From: Planktotalea frisia
Lineage (GTDB): Bacteria; Pseudomonadota; Alphaproteobacteria; Rhodobacterales; Rhodobacteraceae
Reading direction: 5' to 3'
Length of the DNA stretch: 49,825 bases
Assembly (NCBI RefSeq): GCF_001890925.1
Contig: NZ_MLCB01000090.1
Location: 1-49,825 of the forward strand
The position numbers and the translations under genes are program-made. Positions 18,150 to 26,614 of the stretch are shown here, one piece after another; the stretch's first letter is position 1; the number at the start of each line of letters is the position of its first letter. Below the pieces are notes generated by a model. That model was not told where the DNA came from, searched no databases, and was given only the letters and a program-made list of their open reading frames with translations.

Positions 18150-18824
18150 TCACAGCCACTCTGAATAACTTTTGATCCATTCTTGGCGCAGGCGATCGTC
18201 AGAACCCAAGAATGTGTCAGGCAAAATGCTGTAGAATGAAATACGATCTGGCCTGAAATGTCGGAAACTGTTTTTGAGCTCACACCACCCAGCGAGGACG
18301 ATGGCTTCTGAGTGATACGCAATGGCAATCGGCATGATCGTTCGCGAGCTCTGAATCCCTTGTGCATTTTGATAGGCGATTTGCAATTTATGCTCTTCGC
18401 GTATTGCTTTGCGCACGTCTGATAAGTCGATGGATTTAGGCTCGTCCGCTCCCCAGCTTGAGGCGAATAAAGTGCTGCTCAGCGGTGTCGCATCTGCCAG
18501 TTTTTGCGCAGCACTGCGCGCTGCTCGTTTAAGTCCCTTGTCACCCGTTCTCGTGATCATTGCCAAGCCAACTGTGATTGCTTCCGCCTCGTCCACATCA
18601 AAATTGATTGGCGGCAGATCAAACCCGGATCGCATGACGTAACCGACGCCAGCTTCGCCTTCTATAGGAACCCGAAGCGCTTGAAGTGAAGCAATGTCGC
18701 GATAAACGGTGCGTTTGGTGACATCCAAATTCTCTGCGATGCTTTGTGCTGTACGGGGCTGGTCTGAGTTGCGCAGCAACTGGATTATTTCAAACATCCG
18801 TACTGAACGCGCTATCAATCTCAT
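18150..18824 (-). CDS. YafY/WYL-domain transcriptional regulator
   Basis: A 224-residue regulator. The N-terminal helix-turn-helix of the HTH_11 type covers about 5-60 (RMFEIIQLLRNSDQPRTAQSI, then VTKRTVYRDIASLQ), followed by a VEGEAGVGY-like wing. The C-terminal WYL domain (about 130-215) contains ILAYQN-like and VLAGWCELKNSFRHFRPDRI segments, a ligand-sensing fold. The ATG at 18824 (MRLIARS) is chosen over an 18-codon upstream extension. It is divergent from the PEP-mutase-family gene, and the intervening DNA has a perfect inverted repeat, so it probably controls that pair and itself. Confidence 0.9.
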   Translation of the reverse strand: MRLIARSVRMFEIIQLLRNSDQPRTAQSIAENLDVTKRTVYRDIASLQALRVPIEGEAGVGYVMRSGFDLPPINFDVDEAEAITVGLAMITRTGDKGLKRAARSAAQKLADATPLSSTLFASSWGADEPKSIDLSDVRKAIREEHKLQIAYQNAQGIQSSRTIMPIAIAYHSEAIVLAGWCELKNSFRHFRPDRISFYSILPDTFLGSDDRLRQEWIKSYSEWL

Positions 18825-18863
18825 CCTATTCTTTGATCTGATTATTATAACACCATTGAAGCC

Positions 18864-18885
18864 TGCTGACACACACATGTCAGCA
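18864..18885. promoter_or_regulatory. Perfect 8-bp inverted repeat, candidate WYL-regulator operator
   Basis: TGCTGACA at 18864-18871 and TGTCAGCA at 18878-18885 form an exact inverted repeat with a six-base spacer (CACACA). It lies in the 114-base gap between the divergent WYL regulator and the PEP-mutase-family gene, 40 bases from the regulator start. Half-site centres are 14 bp apart. Binding is inferred, not shown. Confidence 0.55.
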
Positions 18886-18938
18886 TGGCCGTGCTAAGGG
18901 TCAGTAACGTTCAACCCATCAAGTTAAGGATTCCCCGA

Positions 18939-19751
18939 ATGGCACATTCATTTCGAGATATTCATGCGCGCGGAAATCCGTTTATCTTGGCGAATGCCTG
19001 GGACATAGGCACGGCCCGTTTGTTTGCAGGTCTTGGCGCTAAAGCGCTCGCGACCTCCTCTGGTGCGCATGCTTTTTCATTGGGTCGCTCTGACCTTGGG
19101 ACAGTCACAAGGGACGAGGCGCTCGCGCACGCTGAGGCTATTGTATCGGCCACGTCGCTGCCCGTGTCCGGCGATTTTGAAAACGGTTTTGGGGACACCC
19201 CGGACGTTCTGGAAGAAACTGTTAAGTTATCTGCTGAAATTGGTTTGGCGGGCATTTCGATAGAGGACATGTCGCTGCCTGATACGCGCCCATACGCGTT
19301 TGACCTAGCGGTCGAGCGCATTCAAGCAGCCAGTGCTGCGGCGAGGGCTTTGCCACGCGACTTTGTGCTCGTCGCGCGCGCGGATGGGTTTATGCATGGC
19401 CTATACGACATCGATGAATCGATCCGACGCATTCAAGCATTTGAAACAGCTGGGGCAGATTGCGTTTATGTTCCCTATCTGAACAACATAGAGAACGTCA
19501 AAAAGGTCTGCAGCAGCGTCGCGATCCCTGTAAATGTTGGTATAAGCTCTGTTGAACACATCTCTTTGAAGCAATTCGCGGACGCAGGTGCCGCACGAAT
19601 CTCACTGGGAATGGCGATGGCAACGGCTGCAAACACAGCCTTACACACCTTATCAACCAGCATGTTTGGCGAGGGGGATTTTTCGGGGTTAGGCAACAAC
19701 TTGTCTTACGAAGTGATTGATGACTGCATGACAAAAGGGGGGCGGATGTAA
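18939..19751 (+). CDS. Isocitrate lyase/PEP mutase family protein
   Basis: A 270-residue TIM-barrel enzyme of the isocitrate lyase/phosphoenolpyruvate mutase superfamily, which makes or breaks C-C or P-C bonds of 2-oxo acids using Mg2+. Visible family segments are ILANAWDIGTARLFAGLGA (about 16-34), TSSGAHAFSLG, the acidic GDFENGFGD (near 84-92), IEDMSLPD, and VARADGF. The KKCGH loop of true isocitrate lyases is absent, which fits the small PEP-mutase-like oxaloacetate-hydrolase/lyase group. The ATG at 18939 has AAGGA nine bases upstream. It is co-directional with, and one base from, the PNPOx-like gene. The substrate is not predictable. Confidence 0.88.
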   Translation: MAHSFRDIHARGNPFILANAWDIGTARLFAGLGAKALATSSGAHAFSLGRSDLGTVTRDEALAHAEAIVSATSLPVSGDFENGFGDTPDVLEETVKLSAEIGLAGISIEDMSLPDTRPYAFDLAVERIQAASAAARALPRDFVLVARADGFMHGLYDIDESIRRIQAFETAGADCVYVPYLNNIENVKKVCSSVAIPVNVGISSVEHISLKQFADAGAARISLGMAMATAANTALHTLSTSMFGEGDFSGLGNNLSYEVIDDCMTKGGRM

Positions 19752-20302
19752 TGGGTATCAAGACGCATAAACTGACCCAGAGTTTTCGCACGTTCATCCA
19801 AGAACAGACTATGTTTTTCGTTGCCACAGCAGGACCTGAAGGGCGTGTTAACGTGTCTCCGAAAGGACTGGATTCCCTTCGCATTCTCTCTGACCAAAAG
19901 ATCGTCTGGCTCAGCTTGACAGGCAGCGGCAATGAAACTGCGGCACATATGATGCAAGACCCGCGCATGACGTTGATGTTTTGCGCCTTTAAGGGCGATC
20001 ACCTGATCCTGCGCACATATGGTCAGGCGCGCGTGGTTCATCCGCGCGATGCTGAATGGCATGATCTTTACGCGCTGTTCCCCGACTTTGCTGGCGCGCG
20101 CAACATCTTTGTCCTTGATGTTGACCTCGTCACGACGTCCTGCGGAAGTGGCGTTCCAGAGATGTCGGTGGTGCGCAGTCGAGGTGAAACAGACCTTGAA
20201 CCTTGGTACGATGAAATGGGTCCGCAAAAAGTAAAAGAGTTCTGGAAGAAGAAAAACCTTGTCAGTCTGGATGACCAACCGACCGGCATTTTCGAGCCAT
20301 GA
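19751..20302 (+). CDS. Pyridoxamine 5'-phosphate oxidase-like flavin protein
   Basis: A 183-residue split-barrel protein of the PNPOx-like family. The N-terminal part reads MFFVATAGPEGRVNVSPKG (about 21-39), the typical FMN-domain start, followed by VWLSLTGSGNETAAHM and ARVVHP. These proteins bind FMN or F420-like cofactors; the activity of this subgroup is unknown. Its ATG overlaps the stop of the PEP-mutase-family gene (TAATG), so both would be made together under the divergent WYL regulator. The gene converges on the exonuclease gene, 18 bases away. Confidence 0.87.
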   Translation: MGIKTHKLTQSFRTFIQEQTMFFVATAGPEGRVNVSPKGLDSLRILSDQKIVWLSLTGSGNETAAHMMQDPRMTLMFCAFKGDHLILRTYGQARVVHPRDAEWHDLYALFPDFAGARNIFVLDVDLVTTSCGSGVPEMSVVRSRGETDLEPWYDEMGPQKVKEFWKKKNLVSLDDQPTGIFEP

Positions 20303-20320
20303 TGTCGCTAAGTCTGTGCG

Positions 20321-20935
20321 CTAAAAGTCGAAGACCAATTGTCGCGTAGCATTTAGCATAGTGATCTCTGCTCCTAAAACCGTCTCGGCCTTCAGGACGA
20401 CTTCAGCCGCGGCACGCGCATCTTCTCCTGCATCGTGGTGTCGAAAGTGTAAGCCAAGTTCGTGTTTCAGGTTAGCCAACCCGTGCCCGCCGTTGCCGCG
20501 AAACTCCGGCCATGCTTTGCGTGCGACGGAAACACTATCGGTCCAAATCGATTTCAAAATTGGCATTCCGACATGTCGGCAGGCAGCATCAAATGCCTTT
20601 TCATCAAAGCGGCTGTGCTGGACAAGTGGGTGCGCTTCCATAAAAGAGCGCAGCTCTGGCAAAGCTTCCAAAAATGTCGGTGCGTGTCTTACGGTCGCAG
20701 CGTCTATCCCGTGGAGCCGTGTGTTGCCCTCAGCGAAGCGCACGCAGGGATCAATATAGGTGCTATACGTCTCGATCGCGCCATCAAAGCGCACAAAAGC
20801 GAGGCCAATCTGACATATGCTGGCTACGTCATATGCGGCAGTCTCGACATCAACAGCGATGAACCTGAAGGGTCCATTTTTCGGTGGTGTGAACTGAAAA
20901 GGGCTTGGCATTTTGGAGAGCGTATCGTTCGTCAT
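20321..20935 (-). CDS. DnaQ-like 3'-5' exonuclease (DEDDh)
   Basis: A roughly 204-residue exonuclease resembling the DNA polymerase III epsilon proofreading domain. Exo I is FIAVDVETA (Asp and Glu metal ligands), Exo II is around VQHSRFDEKAFDAAC, and Exo III is HHDAGEDARAAAEV with the catalytic His and Asp, so all DEDDh positions are present. The C-terminal polymerase-binding tail of true DnaQ is missing, pointing to a stand-alone nuclease. The start is uncertain: ATGs at 20911, 20935 and 21007 are in frame and none has a convincing ribosome-binding site; 20935 is a compromise. Confidence 0.85.
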   Translation of the reverse strand: MTNDTLSKMPSPFQFTPPKNGPFRFIAVDVETAAYDVASICQIGLAFVRFDGAIETYSTYIDPCVRFAEGNTRLHGIDAATVRHAPTFLEALPELRSFMEAHPLVQHSRFDEKAFDAACRHVGMPILKSIWTDSVSVARKAWPEFRGNGGHGLANLKHELGLHFRHHDAGEDARAAAEVVLKAETVLGAEITMLNATRQLVFDF

Positions 20936-21075
20936 GCCAAAGATTGTTACGCGTTCTATAGGCGCACACAATACATTTGACGCTGTTTTGTTTGGCGAGC
21001 TCTGCATGCTCTCATTAATTATTTACACATTCATCGGCAGTGATGATAATTTACGTGACGATCAATCAACTCGCG

Positions 21076-21093
21076 AACGATCTTGAGATCGTT
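21076..21093. repeat. Hairpin-forming inverted repeat downstream of marR
   Basis: AACGATCT at 21076-21083 is followed after two bases by its exact reverse complement AGATCGTT (21086-21093). As RNA it would form a seven-base-pair stem with a TTGA loop. It lies between the 3' end of marR and the exonuclease gene, both on the minus strand. No T-run follows, so termination is possible but weakly supported. Confidence 0.35.
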
Positions 21094-21125
21094 TGATCCG
21101 CTTGTTGACCAGCACGTATTAAAGC

Positions 21126-21608
21126 TTAATTCTCCTGCGCGCCGTTGCCCTTGAGCATATTCAACGGCGCACGGGAGTTATTATTTTCAGCGGTTGCGAC
21201 TTTGGACGCGAGATGGATAAATTCTTTTTGCTCTTGCTCACTCAGGCTTGGCAGGATCGAGGCTTGGCACTTTTCAACGACGGGTTTGAGCTTTTCGAGA
21301 ACTTCGTTGCCCTCAGCCGTTAGCAAAAGAACGCGGGCGCGCCGGTCTTTGGGGTTTGTTGTCCGCTCGACGAAACCTTTACTTACAAGGCGGTCTACGA
21401 CGCCGCCAATCGTTGCGCGATCAAAGGCTATCGCACCAGCCAGCCTTGCTTGATCGATCTTGGGGTGATCGTGGATCATTACCAAAGCGGCGTATTGAGG
21501 CGAGGTTAGATCCGTTCCAAACGCTTTCATATGCTGTGCAAAGATCGACGATGAAATCTGTTGAAGGCGTCTGATCAAGTGGCCTGGCATGGAATAGATT
21601 TCTGACAT
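21126..21608 (-). CDS. MarR-family regulator of aromatic acid catabolism
   Basis: A 160-residue winged-helix regulator. The protein opens MSEIYSMPGHLIRRLQQISS, has LTSPQYAALVMIHDHP, the recognition helix region DRATIGGVVDRLVSKG (about 63-78) and the wing RTTNPKDRRARVLLLT. The length and layout match CouR, BadR and MobR, MarR proteins that respond to aromatic CoA-thioesters or hydroxybenzoates. The ATG at 21608 is chosen over an ATG at 21659. It is divergent from a TRAP operon with coumarate-type catabolic genes. A TGCATACTTA half-site lies 13 bases upstream of its start, suggesting autorepression. Confidence 0.9.
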   Translation of the reverse strand: MSEIYSMPGHLIRRLQQISSSIFAQHMKAFGTDLTSPQYAALVMIHDHPKIDQARLAGAIAFDRATIGGVVDRLVSKGFVERTTNPKDRRARVLLLTAEGNEVLEKLKPVVEKCQASILPSLSEQEQKEFIHLASKVATAENNNSRAPLNMLKGNGAQEN

Positions 21609-21614
21609 GCATAG

Positions 21615-21630
21615 ACCATATGCATACTTA
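21615..21630. promoter_or_regulatory. Candidate MarR site A (marR leader)
   Basis: The right half TGCATACTTA (21621-21630) is identical to two copies in front of mobA at 40637 and 40685. The left half is degenerate (ACCATA). It sits just upstream of the marR start, where binding would block transcription or initiation of the regulator's own gene. Confidence 0.5.
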
Positions 21631-21730
21631 CGAGTTTGGCAAGCCATCGCATAGTTCACATTCTAGAAAGGGCAAGGTTTTGAAGAAAAAAGATGACCGA
21701 GCCAAAAAGCTGTGCCATACATTTATTTAC

Positions 21731-21746
21731 TAAGTGTGCTTACTTT
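21731..21746. promoter_or_regulatory. Candidate MarR site D (TRAP operon promoter)
   Basis: TAAGTGTGCTTACTTT is an imperfect dyad and matches the site at 40679-40694 (TTAGTGTGCATACTTA) at 13 of 16 positions. It lies 84 bases upstream of the dctP start, in the 221-base divergent region with marR, a position suited to repression of the TRAP/catabolic operon. Confidence 0.5.
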
Positions 21747-21829
21747 AAATGTGAGCGCGAAAATCAAATGAACTTACTTGAGAGTTTAGGGTGCAATGTC
21801 ACCCGGCGCGGTTCTAGGGAGGAACTCAA

Positions 21830-22873
21830 ATGACATCGAAATTTTTCAAAGGATTGCTCGGCGGTGTGGCTGCAACGGCAATCATGGCGTCTGGCGCAAT
21901 GGCGCAAGAAGTGACGCTGAAATTGCACCAGTTCTTGCCTGCGCAAGCAAATGTTCCAAAGCTGGTCTTGGACGTTTGGGCGGATAAGATCGAAGCAGCG
22001 TCTGAAGGGCGTATCAAAGTGGATCGCTTCCCGTCTATGCAGCTAGGCGGCACGCCACCGGAATTGCTGGACCAAGCAATTGATGGTGTCGCGGATGTTG
22101 TTTGGACAGTGGTTGGCTACACGCCGGGCCGTTTCCCAACGACCGAAGTTTTCGAGTTGCCGTTCATGGTTGAAGATGCACGCGCGGCCTCTTGCGCGTA
22201 TTGGACGATGTTCGAAGAGCATATGGAAGACAAAGAATTCAAAGGTGTCAAAATCCTTGGCACATGGGTTCATGGCCCCGGCATGTTCCACACGGCGGAT
22301 CCTGTTGAAACGCCTGCTGATCTTGAGGGCATGAAAATTCGCGGCGGTTCGCGTCTTGTGAACCAGCTTTTGACGCTTGCAGGTGCAACACCTGTTGGTA
22401 TGCCGGTTCCTGCAGTTTCTGAGGGCCTGTCCAAAGGCGTGATTGATGGCACAACCATTCCTTGGGAAGTCACAGCCGCGCTGAAAGTGCCTGAGCTCGT
22501 TGAGAACCATACAGAGTTTGAAGGCCCTGCGCTTTACAACCTCACGTTCGTTTTGGCGATGAATGAGGGTGTGTTCAACGGCATGTCAGCGGATCTTCAG
22601 CAGATTGTCGATGACAATTCTGGCATGAACTTCTCCGTTTTCGCGGGTGGCACACAGTCTGACGCGGACGGCCCTGCGCGCGAAATCGCGGTTGAGATGG
22701 GTAATAACATTATCACGGTGTCCGACACATCCGAGTGGCAAGCGCTGGTGAATCCGCTCTATGACACGTGGGTTGCGGACATGAAGGGCAAAGGCCTTGA
22801 TGGTCAGGCTCTGATTGATCAGGCAAGGGGTCTGATGAGTGGCGAATGTGCCGGTGCTATGGGTAAAATGTAA
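21830..22873 (+). CDS. dctP: TRAP transporter solute-binding protein DctP
   Basis: A 347-residue periplasmic binding protein with a signal peptide ending in SGAMA-QE (about residue 25). The DctP fold is clear: KLHQFLPAQANVPK at the start of the mature chain, FPSMQLGG, ELPFMVED, and the hinge segment LEGMKIRGGSRLVNQ with the conserved arginine that binds a substrate carboxylate. GTTIPWEV follows. It opens the catabolic operon, so the ligand is probably an aromatic or phenylpropenoid carboxylate. The start has the strong ribosome-binding site GGGAGG, which lies in the loop of a small GTTC/GAAC hairpin. Confidence 0.92.
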   Translation: MTSKFFKGLLGGVAATAIMASGAMAQEVTLKLHQFLPAQANVPKLVLDVWADKIEAASEGRIKVDRFPSMQLGGTPPELLDQAIDGVADVVWTVVGYTPGRFPTTEVFELPFMVEDARAASCAYWTMFEEHMEDKEFKGVKILGTWVHGPGMFHTADPVETPADLEGMKIRGGSRLVNQLLTLAGATPVGMPVPAVSEGLSKGVIDGTTIPWEVTAALKVPELVENHTEFEGPALYNLTFVLAMNEGVFNGMSADLQQIVDDNSGMNFSVFAGGTQSDADGPAREIAVEMGNNIITVSDTSEWQALVNPLYDTWVADMKGKGLDGQALIDQARGLMSGECAGAMGKM

Positions 22874-22891
22874 TCCATTACGCTTAGAATA

Positions 22892-22926
22892 GTGCCGTAG
22901 CGGGTCAACGGCTGCGGCACATTTTT
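22892..22926 (+). terminator. Hairpin with T-run between dctP and dctQ
   Basis: GTGCCG at 22892-22897 pairs with CGGCAC at 22915-22920, followed by ATTTTT. It lies in the 73-base gap after dctP. Such a hairpin would terminate part of the transcripts or protect the dctP mRNA end, giving more binding protein than membrane subunits. Confidence 0.65.
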
Positions 22927-22946
22927 GCCTGTCGGGGAGGGCGGCA

Positions 22947-23531
22947 ATGTATCAGTTTATGGATCGCGTCGCGCGCTTGTTTGCAATTCTGGGCGGCATC
23001 ATCTTGTCGATTTTGATTGTGCAAACATGCCTATCGATCTTGGGGCGTTCGATCAGTTCGATCTTGCATAGTGATTTCATGCAAACGAACCTGCCGGGTC
23101 TTGCCTCGAGCCTTTTGTCAACGGGGGTCGGTTCGATCAATGGTGCGTTCGAGCTTGTTGAAGCGGGCATGGCTTTTGTCATTTTTGCTTTTTTACCGCT
23201 GTGCCAACTCAAAGGGGCGCACGCCTCTGTCGATATTTTCACCTCTCAACTGCCGGCGCGCGCGAATGTGCTGCTGCGCACAGTGATCGAGGTCATTTTT
23301 GCACTAGTGATCGTTCTGATCGCTTATGAATTGTCCCAAGGTATGCTGAGCAAACTGCGCACAGGACAAACAACCTTTATCCTCGAATTTCCGGTTTGGT
23401 GGCCTTATGCGCTGAGCTTAATTGCAGCTGTGGCTTCAGCCATCGTCGCGGTCTATGTGGCCTGCATGCGCGTGATTGAAATGGCAACGGGTCAGACGCT
23501 TTTGCCGCTCGATCTGGAGGCGGAGCATTGA
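22947..23531 (+). CDS. dctQ: TRAP transporter small membrane subunit DctQ
   Basis: A 194-residue DctQ-family protein with four hydrophobic helices (about 8-32, 68-92, 105-128, 150-176) and the characteristic LKGAHASVDIF segment after the second helix. It partners DctM in the membrane. A GGGGAGG ribosome-binding site precedes the ATG at 22947. The stop is overlapped by the TTG start of dctM. The segment between helices 1 and 2 is longer than usual (about 35 residues). Confidence 0.9.
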   Translation: MYQFMDRVARLFAILGGIILSILIVQTCLSILGRSISSILHSDFMQTNLPGLASSLLSTGVGSINGAFELVEAGMAFVIFAFLPLCQLKGAHASVDIFTSQLPARANVLLRTVIEVIFALVIVLIAYELSQGMLSKLRTGQTTFILEFPVWWPYALSLIAAVASAIVAVYVACMRVIEMATGQTLLPLDLEAEH

Positions 23532-25024
23532 GCGATATTACAATCGGGCTGCTGTCGTTTCCCGCGCTTTTGATCCTAATTTTTCTGCGGGTTCCTATCG
23601 GTTTGGCGATGTTCTTGGGCGGTCTTGTGGGTCTGACTATCGTTTCCGGTGACACCACACTTGCGTTCGCGCGCCTCAAATCTGAAACCTTTACGACCTT
23701 CTCTAGTTATTCGCTCTCAATCATTCCGATGTTCCTGCTGATGGGCCATTTCGCGACCCTTGGCGGGATGAGCCAAGCGTTGTTCAAAGCCGCCGAAAGC
23801 TTTCTGGGACACCGCAAAGGCGGGGTTGCGATGGCGGCGGTTGGCGCTTGTGCGGGCTTTGGTGCGATCTGTGGGTCATCGCTTGCGACCGCAGCTACGA
23901 TGAGCCGCGTCGCTTTGCCAGAGCTGCGCCGCTACGGCTATTCGGGTGGATTTTCGACAGCGACTTTGGCTGCGGGCGGAACGCTTGGCATCTTGATCCC
24001 CCCCTCTATCGTGCTGGTGATCTACGCGATTCTGACAGAGCAGAACATCGCGAAACTATTCCTTGCTGCATTTATTCCCGGCATCCTTGCCGCGATGGGA
24101 TATATGCTCACCATCTCTATCTATGTGCGCTTGCACCCGGATTCCGCTGGAACCCGCCCGCGTGTGCCCTACAGCGAACGTTTCAAAGCGCTTATCGCGG
24201 TTTGGCCCGTTTTGCTGGTTTTTGCGGCGGTTGTTGGTGGCATCTACCAAGGCTGGTTCACCCCGACCGAAGGCGCTGCCGTGGGCGCATTCGGCACAGG
24301 TCTCATTGCGTTTTTGGGTGGCGGGCTTACCCGCGCCACCCTGTCTGAAAGCTTCTTCGTCACGGCACGCTCAACTGCGATGATCTTCTTCATCGTGCTC
24401 GGTGCGGCCTTCTACAACGGTTTCCTCGCGCTCACGCAACTCCCGCAAGAGGCGGCAGCATGGGTCGGCGCGAGTGGGTTCAGTCCATGGACAGTACTCA
24501 TAATCATTCTGGTGTTTTACCTGTTGCTTGGCTGCCTCATGGACAGCCTGTCGATGATCTTGCTGACCATCCCGATCTTCTGGCCTATCGTACAAGAGCT
24601 TGATTTTAACCTCGTGAGCATGGTCGATCTGCAATCCGCGCGTCTTGATGCGATGATTGCGGCGGGCAAGGAAATCCCCGCGGCTGCCTTGGCAGAGGCG
24701 CAAACGATGCTCGCCAGTGGGCAAGAACTTACCCGCGAATTGACCCGCGAGATCAAGCTGCGTGGTGTGTCCGAGGGCGCGCTAAATCGCGTGAACATTG
24801 AGCGCACAGCGATCTGGTTCGGCATCCTCGTTTTGATCGTTGTCGAAGTGGGCCTGATCACACCACCCGTTGGGATGAACCTATTTGTGATCAACGCGAT
24901 GGATCGCAAAACGCCGATGGTCGAGACCTACAAAGCGGTCATGTATTTCGTTGGCTCTGACTTGGTGCGCGTTGTTCTGCTCGTTGCCTTTCCGATCATC
25001 ACGCTGATGTTGCTTCCAATCTAG
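23528..25024 (+). CDS. dctM: TRAP transporter large permease DctM with internal insertion
   Basis: A 498-residue permease of the DctM/IT superfamily with about 12 hydrophobic segments. Family landmarks are MFLLMGHFA, SFLGHRKGGVAMA, CGSSLATAATM, GTLGILIPPS and VGLITPPVGMN. It starts with TTG overlapping the dctQ stop (TTGA). It is about 65 residues longer than usual: residues roughly 361-429 form a polar, helix-prone insertion (QSARLDAMIAAGKEIP and following) between two conserved segments that are adjacent in the second DctM at 48.5-49.8 kb. Together with DctP and DctQ it should import an organic acid using the sodium gradient. Confidence 0.92.
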   Translation: MSDITIGLLSFPALLILIFLRVPIGLAMFLGGLVGLTIVSGDTTLAFARLKSETFTTFSSYSLSIIPMFLLMGHFATLGGMSQALFKAAESFLGHRKGGVAMAAVGACAGFGAICGSSLATAATMSRVALPELRRYGYSGGFSTATLAAGGTLGILIPPSIVLVIYAILTEQNIAKLFLAAFIPGILAAMGYMLTISIYVRLHPDSAGTRPRVPYSERFKALIAVWPVLLVFAAVVGGIYQGWFTPTEGAAVGAFGTGLIAFLGGGLTRATLSESFFVTARSTAMIFFIVLGAAFYNGFLALTQLPQEAAAWVGASGFSPWTVLIIILVFYLLLGCLMDSLSMILLTIPIFWPIVQELDFNLVSMVDLQSARLDAMIAAGKEIPAAALAEAQTMLASGQELTRELTREIKLRGVSEGALNRVNIERTAIWFGILVLIVVEVGLITPPVGMNLFVINAMDRKTPMVETYKAVMYFVGSDLVRVVLLVAFPIITLMLLPI

Positions 25025-25047
25025 CCCCCACAAGGAACCCTTTGAGA

Positions 25048-25812
25048 ATGGACATTGATGGACAGGTTGCCCTTGTTTCAGGCGGCGCGAGCGGGCTTGG
25101 CGAAGCCACTGCGCGCCATTTGGCTGAACTTGGCGCGGACGTTGCTATTTTAGACCGCGATGGCGCACGCGCGGCACAAGTTGCTGCAGACATTGGCGGT
25201 TATTCCCAGCAATGCGATATCACCGAAGAGAACGCTGTTGCCGCGGGGGTCACCTCTGCGATGGCGCGCTTCGGGCAAGCGCCGCGTATCGTGGTGAACT
25301 GCGCTGGCATCGGTGTCGCCGCGCGCATCGTCGGGCGCGAAGGGAAGGTGTCTACGCCGCTCTTTCGTCATGTGCTCGAAGTGAATCTCTTTGGAACGTA
25401 CAACGTCATGACCTACGCCGCGCAAGCGATGATGGACCTACCACCGCTAGACACGGGCGAGCGCGGAGTGATCATCAACACGGCCTCTGCCGCATATGAG
25501 GACGGGCAAATCGGGCAAGCGGCTTATGCCGCCTCAAAGGGGGCGATTGCCTCGATGACCCTGCCCGCTGCGCGTGAGTTCGCGAAGCTGGGCGTGCGCG
25601 TCATGACGATTGCGCCGGGGCTATTTGAAACGCCAATGATGGAAGAATTGCCACCCGAAACAGTTGCCGGGATCGTCGAAAACATCCCGTTCCCGCATCG
25701 TTTGGGCCAACCCGAAGAATACGCCCACCTTGCTGCCGACATTGCGCGCAACGCTTATTTAAACGGAACAGTGATCCGCCTCGACGGTGCTGTTCGCCTG
25801 CCACTGAGGTAA
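25048..25812 (+). CDS. SDR dehydrogenase, 3-hydroxyacyl-CoA type (CouN-like role)
   Basis: A 254-residue short-chain dehydrogenase of the type-2 (HSD10-like) 3-hydroxyacyl-CoA dehydrogenase group. The cofactor motif is SGGASGLG (near 13-20), NCAG is near 87-90, and the active site has TASAAYEDG followed by YAASK. PGLFETPMM follows. In context it would oxidise a 3-hydroxy-3-aryl-propanoyl-CoA to the beta-keto-acyl-CoA. The ATG at 25048 has AAGGA 11 bases upstream; a TTG at 25042 is the alternative. It lies 23 bases after dctM and five bases before the hydratase gene, in one operon. Confidence 0.87.
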   Translation: MDIDGQVALVSGGASGLGEATARHLAELGADVAILDRDGARAAQVAADIGGYSQQCDITEENAVAAGVTSAMARFGQAPRIVVNCAGIGVAARIVGREGKVSTPLFRHVLEVNLFGTYNVMTYAAQAMMDLPPLDTGERGVIINTASAAYEDGQIGQAAYAASKGAIASMTLPAAREFAKLGVRVMTIAPGLFETPMMEELPPETVAGIVENIPFPHRLGQPEEYAHLAADIARNAYLNGTVIRLDGAVRLPLR

Positions 25813-25816
25813 TCCA

Positions 25817-26578
25817 ATGGCCATGATTGAACGAGAAATTGATGGGGCAATCGCCACAGTCACGATGAACCGCCCAGACAAGCGTAACGCTATGTCCGAC
25901 GCGTTTATCGCAGAGCTTGAGAACGCTTTTGTGACTATGCCAGAGGCTGTGCGCGTGATCATTTTGACCGGAACGGCTGGGCACTATTGCTCGGGTCTTG
26001 ATCTGGCAGAGCATAAAGAACGCAGCGCGGAAGAGGGGATCTACCATTCGCGTAATTGGCACCGCATTCTTGATATGATCCAGTTTGGTGGCCGTCCTGT
26101 GGTGAGTGCGATGTTTGGTGCAGTGATTGGCGGCGGGCTTGAGATTGCGGCGGCAACCCATGTGCGTATCGCGGAGCCATCTACGATTTTTCAACTTCCC
26201 GAAGGGCGGCGTGGCATCTTTGTCGGTGGTGGCGCAACTGTGCGTGTTGGGCGCATCCTTGGTGCGGATCGCATGACCGAAATGATGCTTACGGGCCGCA
26301 AATATGGTGCCGAAGATGGCGAGCGTCTTGGCCTCGCGCATTACTCTGTGGGCGAGGGCGAAGCGCTCTCGTTAGCACGTGAGCTCGCAGGTAAAATCTC
26401 GCGCAACGCACCTTTGTCGAACTACTTCATGGTCCAAGCGCTCGCACGGATCGAGGATATGTCAAAAGCGGATGGGTTGTTCACCGAAAGCCTTTGCGCG
26501 GCGTTGTCTCAAACCACACCAGATGCTCAAGAAGGGTTGCACGCGTTCTTGGAAAAACGCGCGCCGAAGTTTCGCTAA
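25817..26578 (+). CDS. Enoyl-CoA hydratase/isomerase (crotonase family, CouM-like role)
   Basis: A 253-residue crotonase-fold enzyme. NRPDKRNAMS (about 18-27), the oxyanion loop GHYCSGLDLAEH and GAVIGGGLEIAAATHVR (about 98-114) are clear, and the active-site region continues with FQLPEGRRGIFVGGGATVRV. A glutamate (PEGRRG) matches one catalytic glutamate position. It probably hydrates a cinnamoyl-type CoA ester. It sits between the SDR and the CoA ligase in a co-directional run with tiny gaps. Confidence 0.9.
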   Translation: MAMIEREIDGAIATVTMNRPDKRNAMSDAFIAELENAFVTMPEAVRVIILTGTAGHYCSGLDLAEHKERSAEEGIYHSRNWHRILDMIQFGGRPVVSAMFGAVIGGGLEIAAATHVRIAEPSTIFQLPEGRRGIFVGGGATVRVGRILGADRMTEMMLTGRKYGAEDGERLGLAHYSVGEGEALSLARELAGKISRNAPLSNYFMVQALARIEDMSKADGLFTESLCAALSQTTPDAQEGLHAFLEKRAPKFR

Positions 26579-26614
26579 TGGTATGCAAAAATACTAAAAC
26601 CAAGGGTGCAGATT

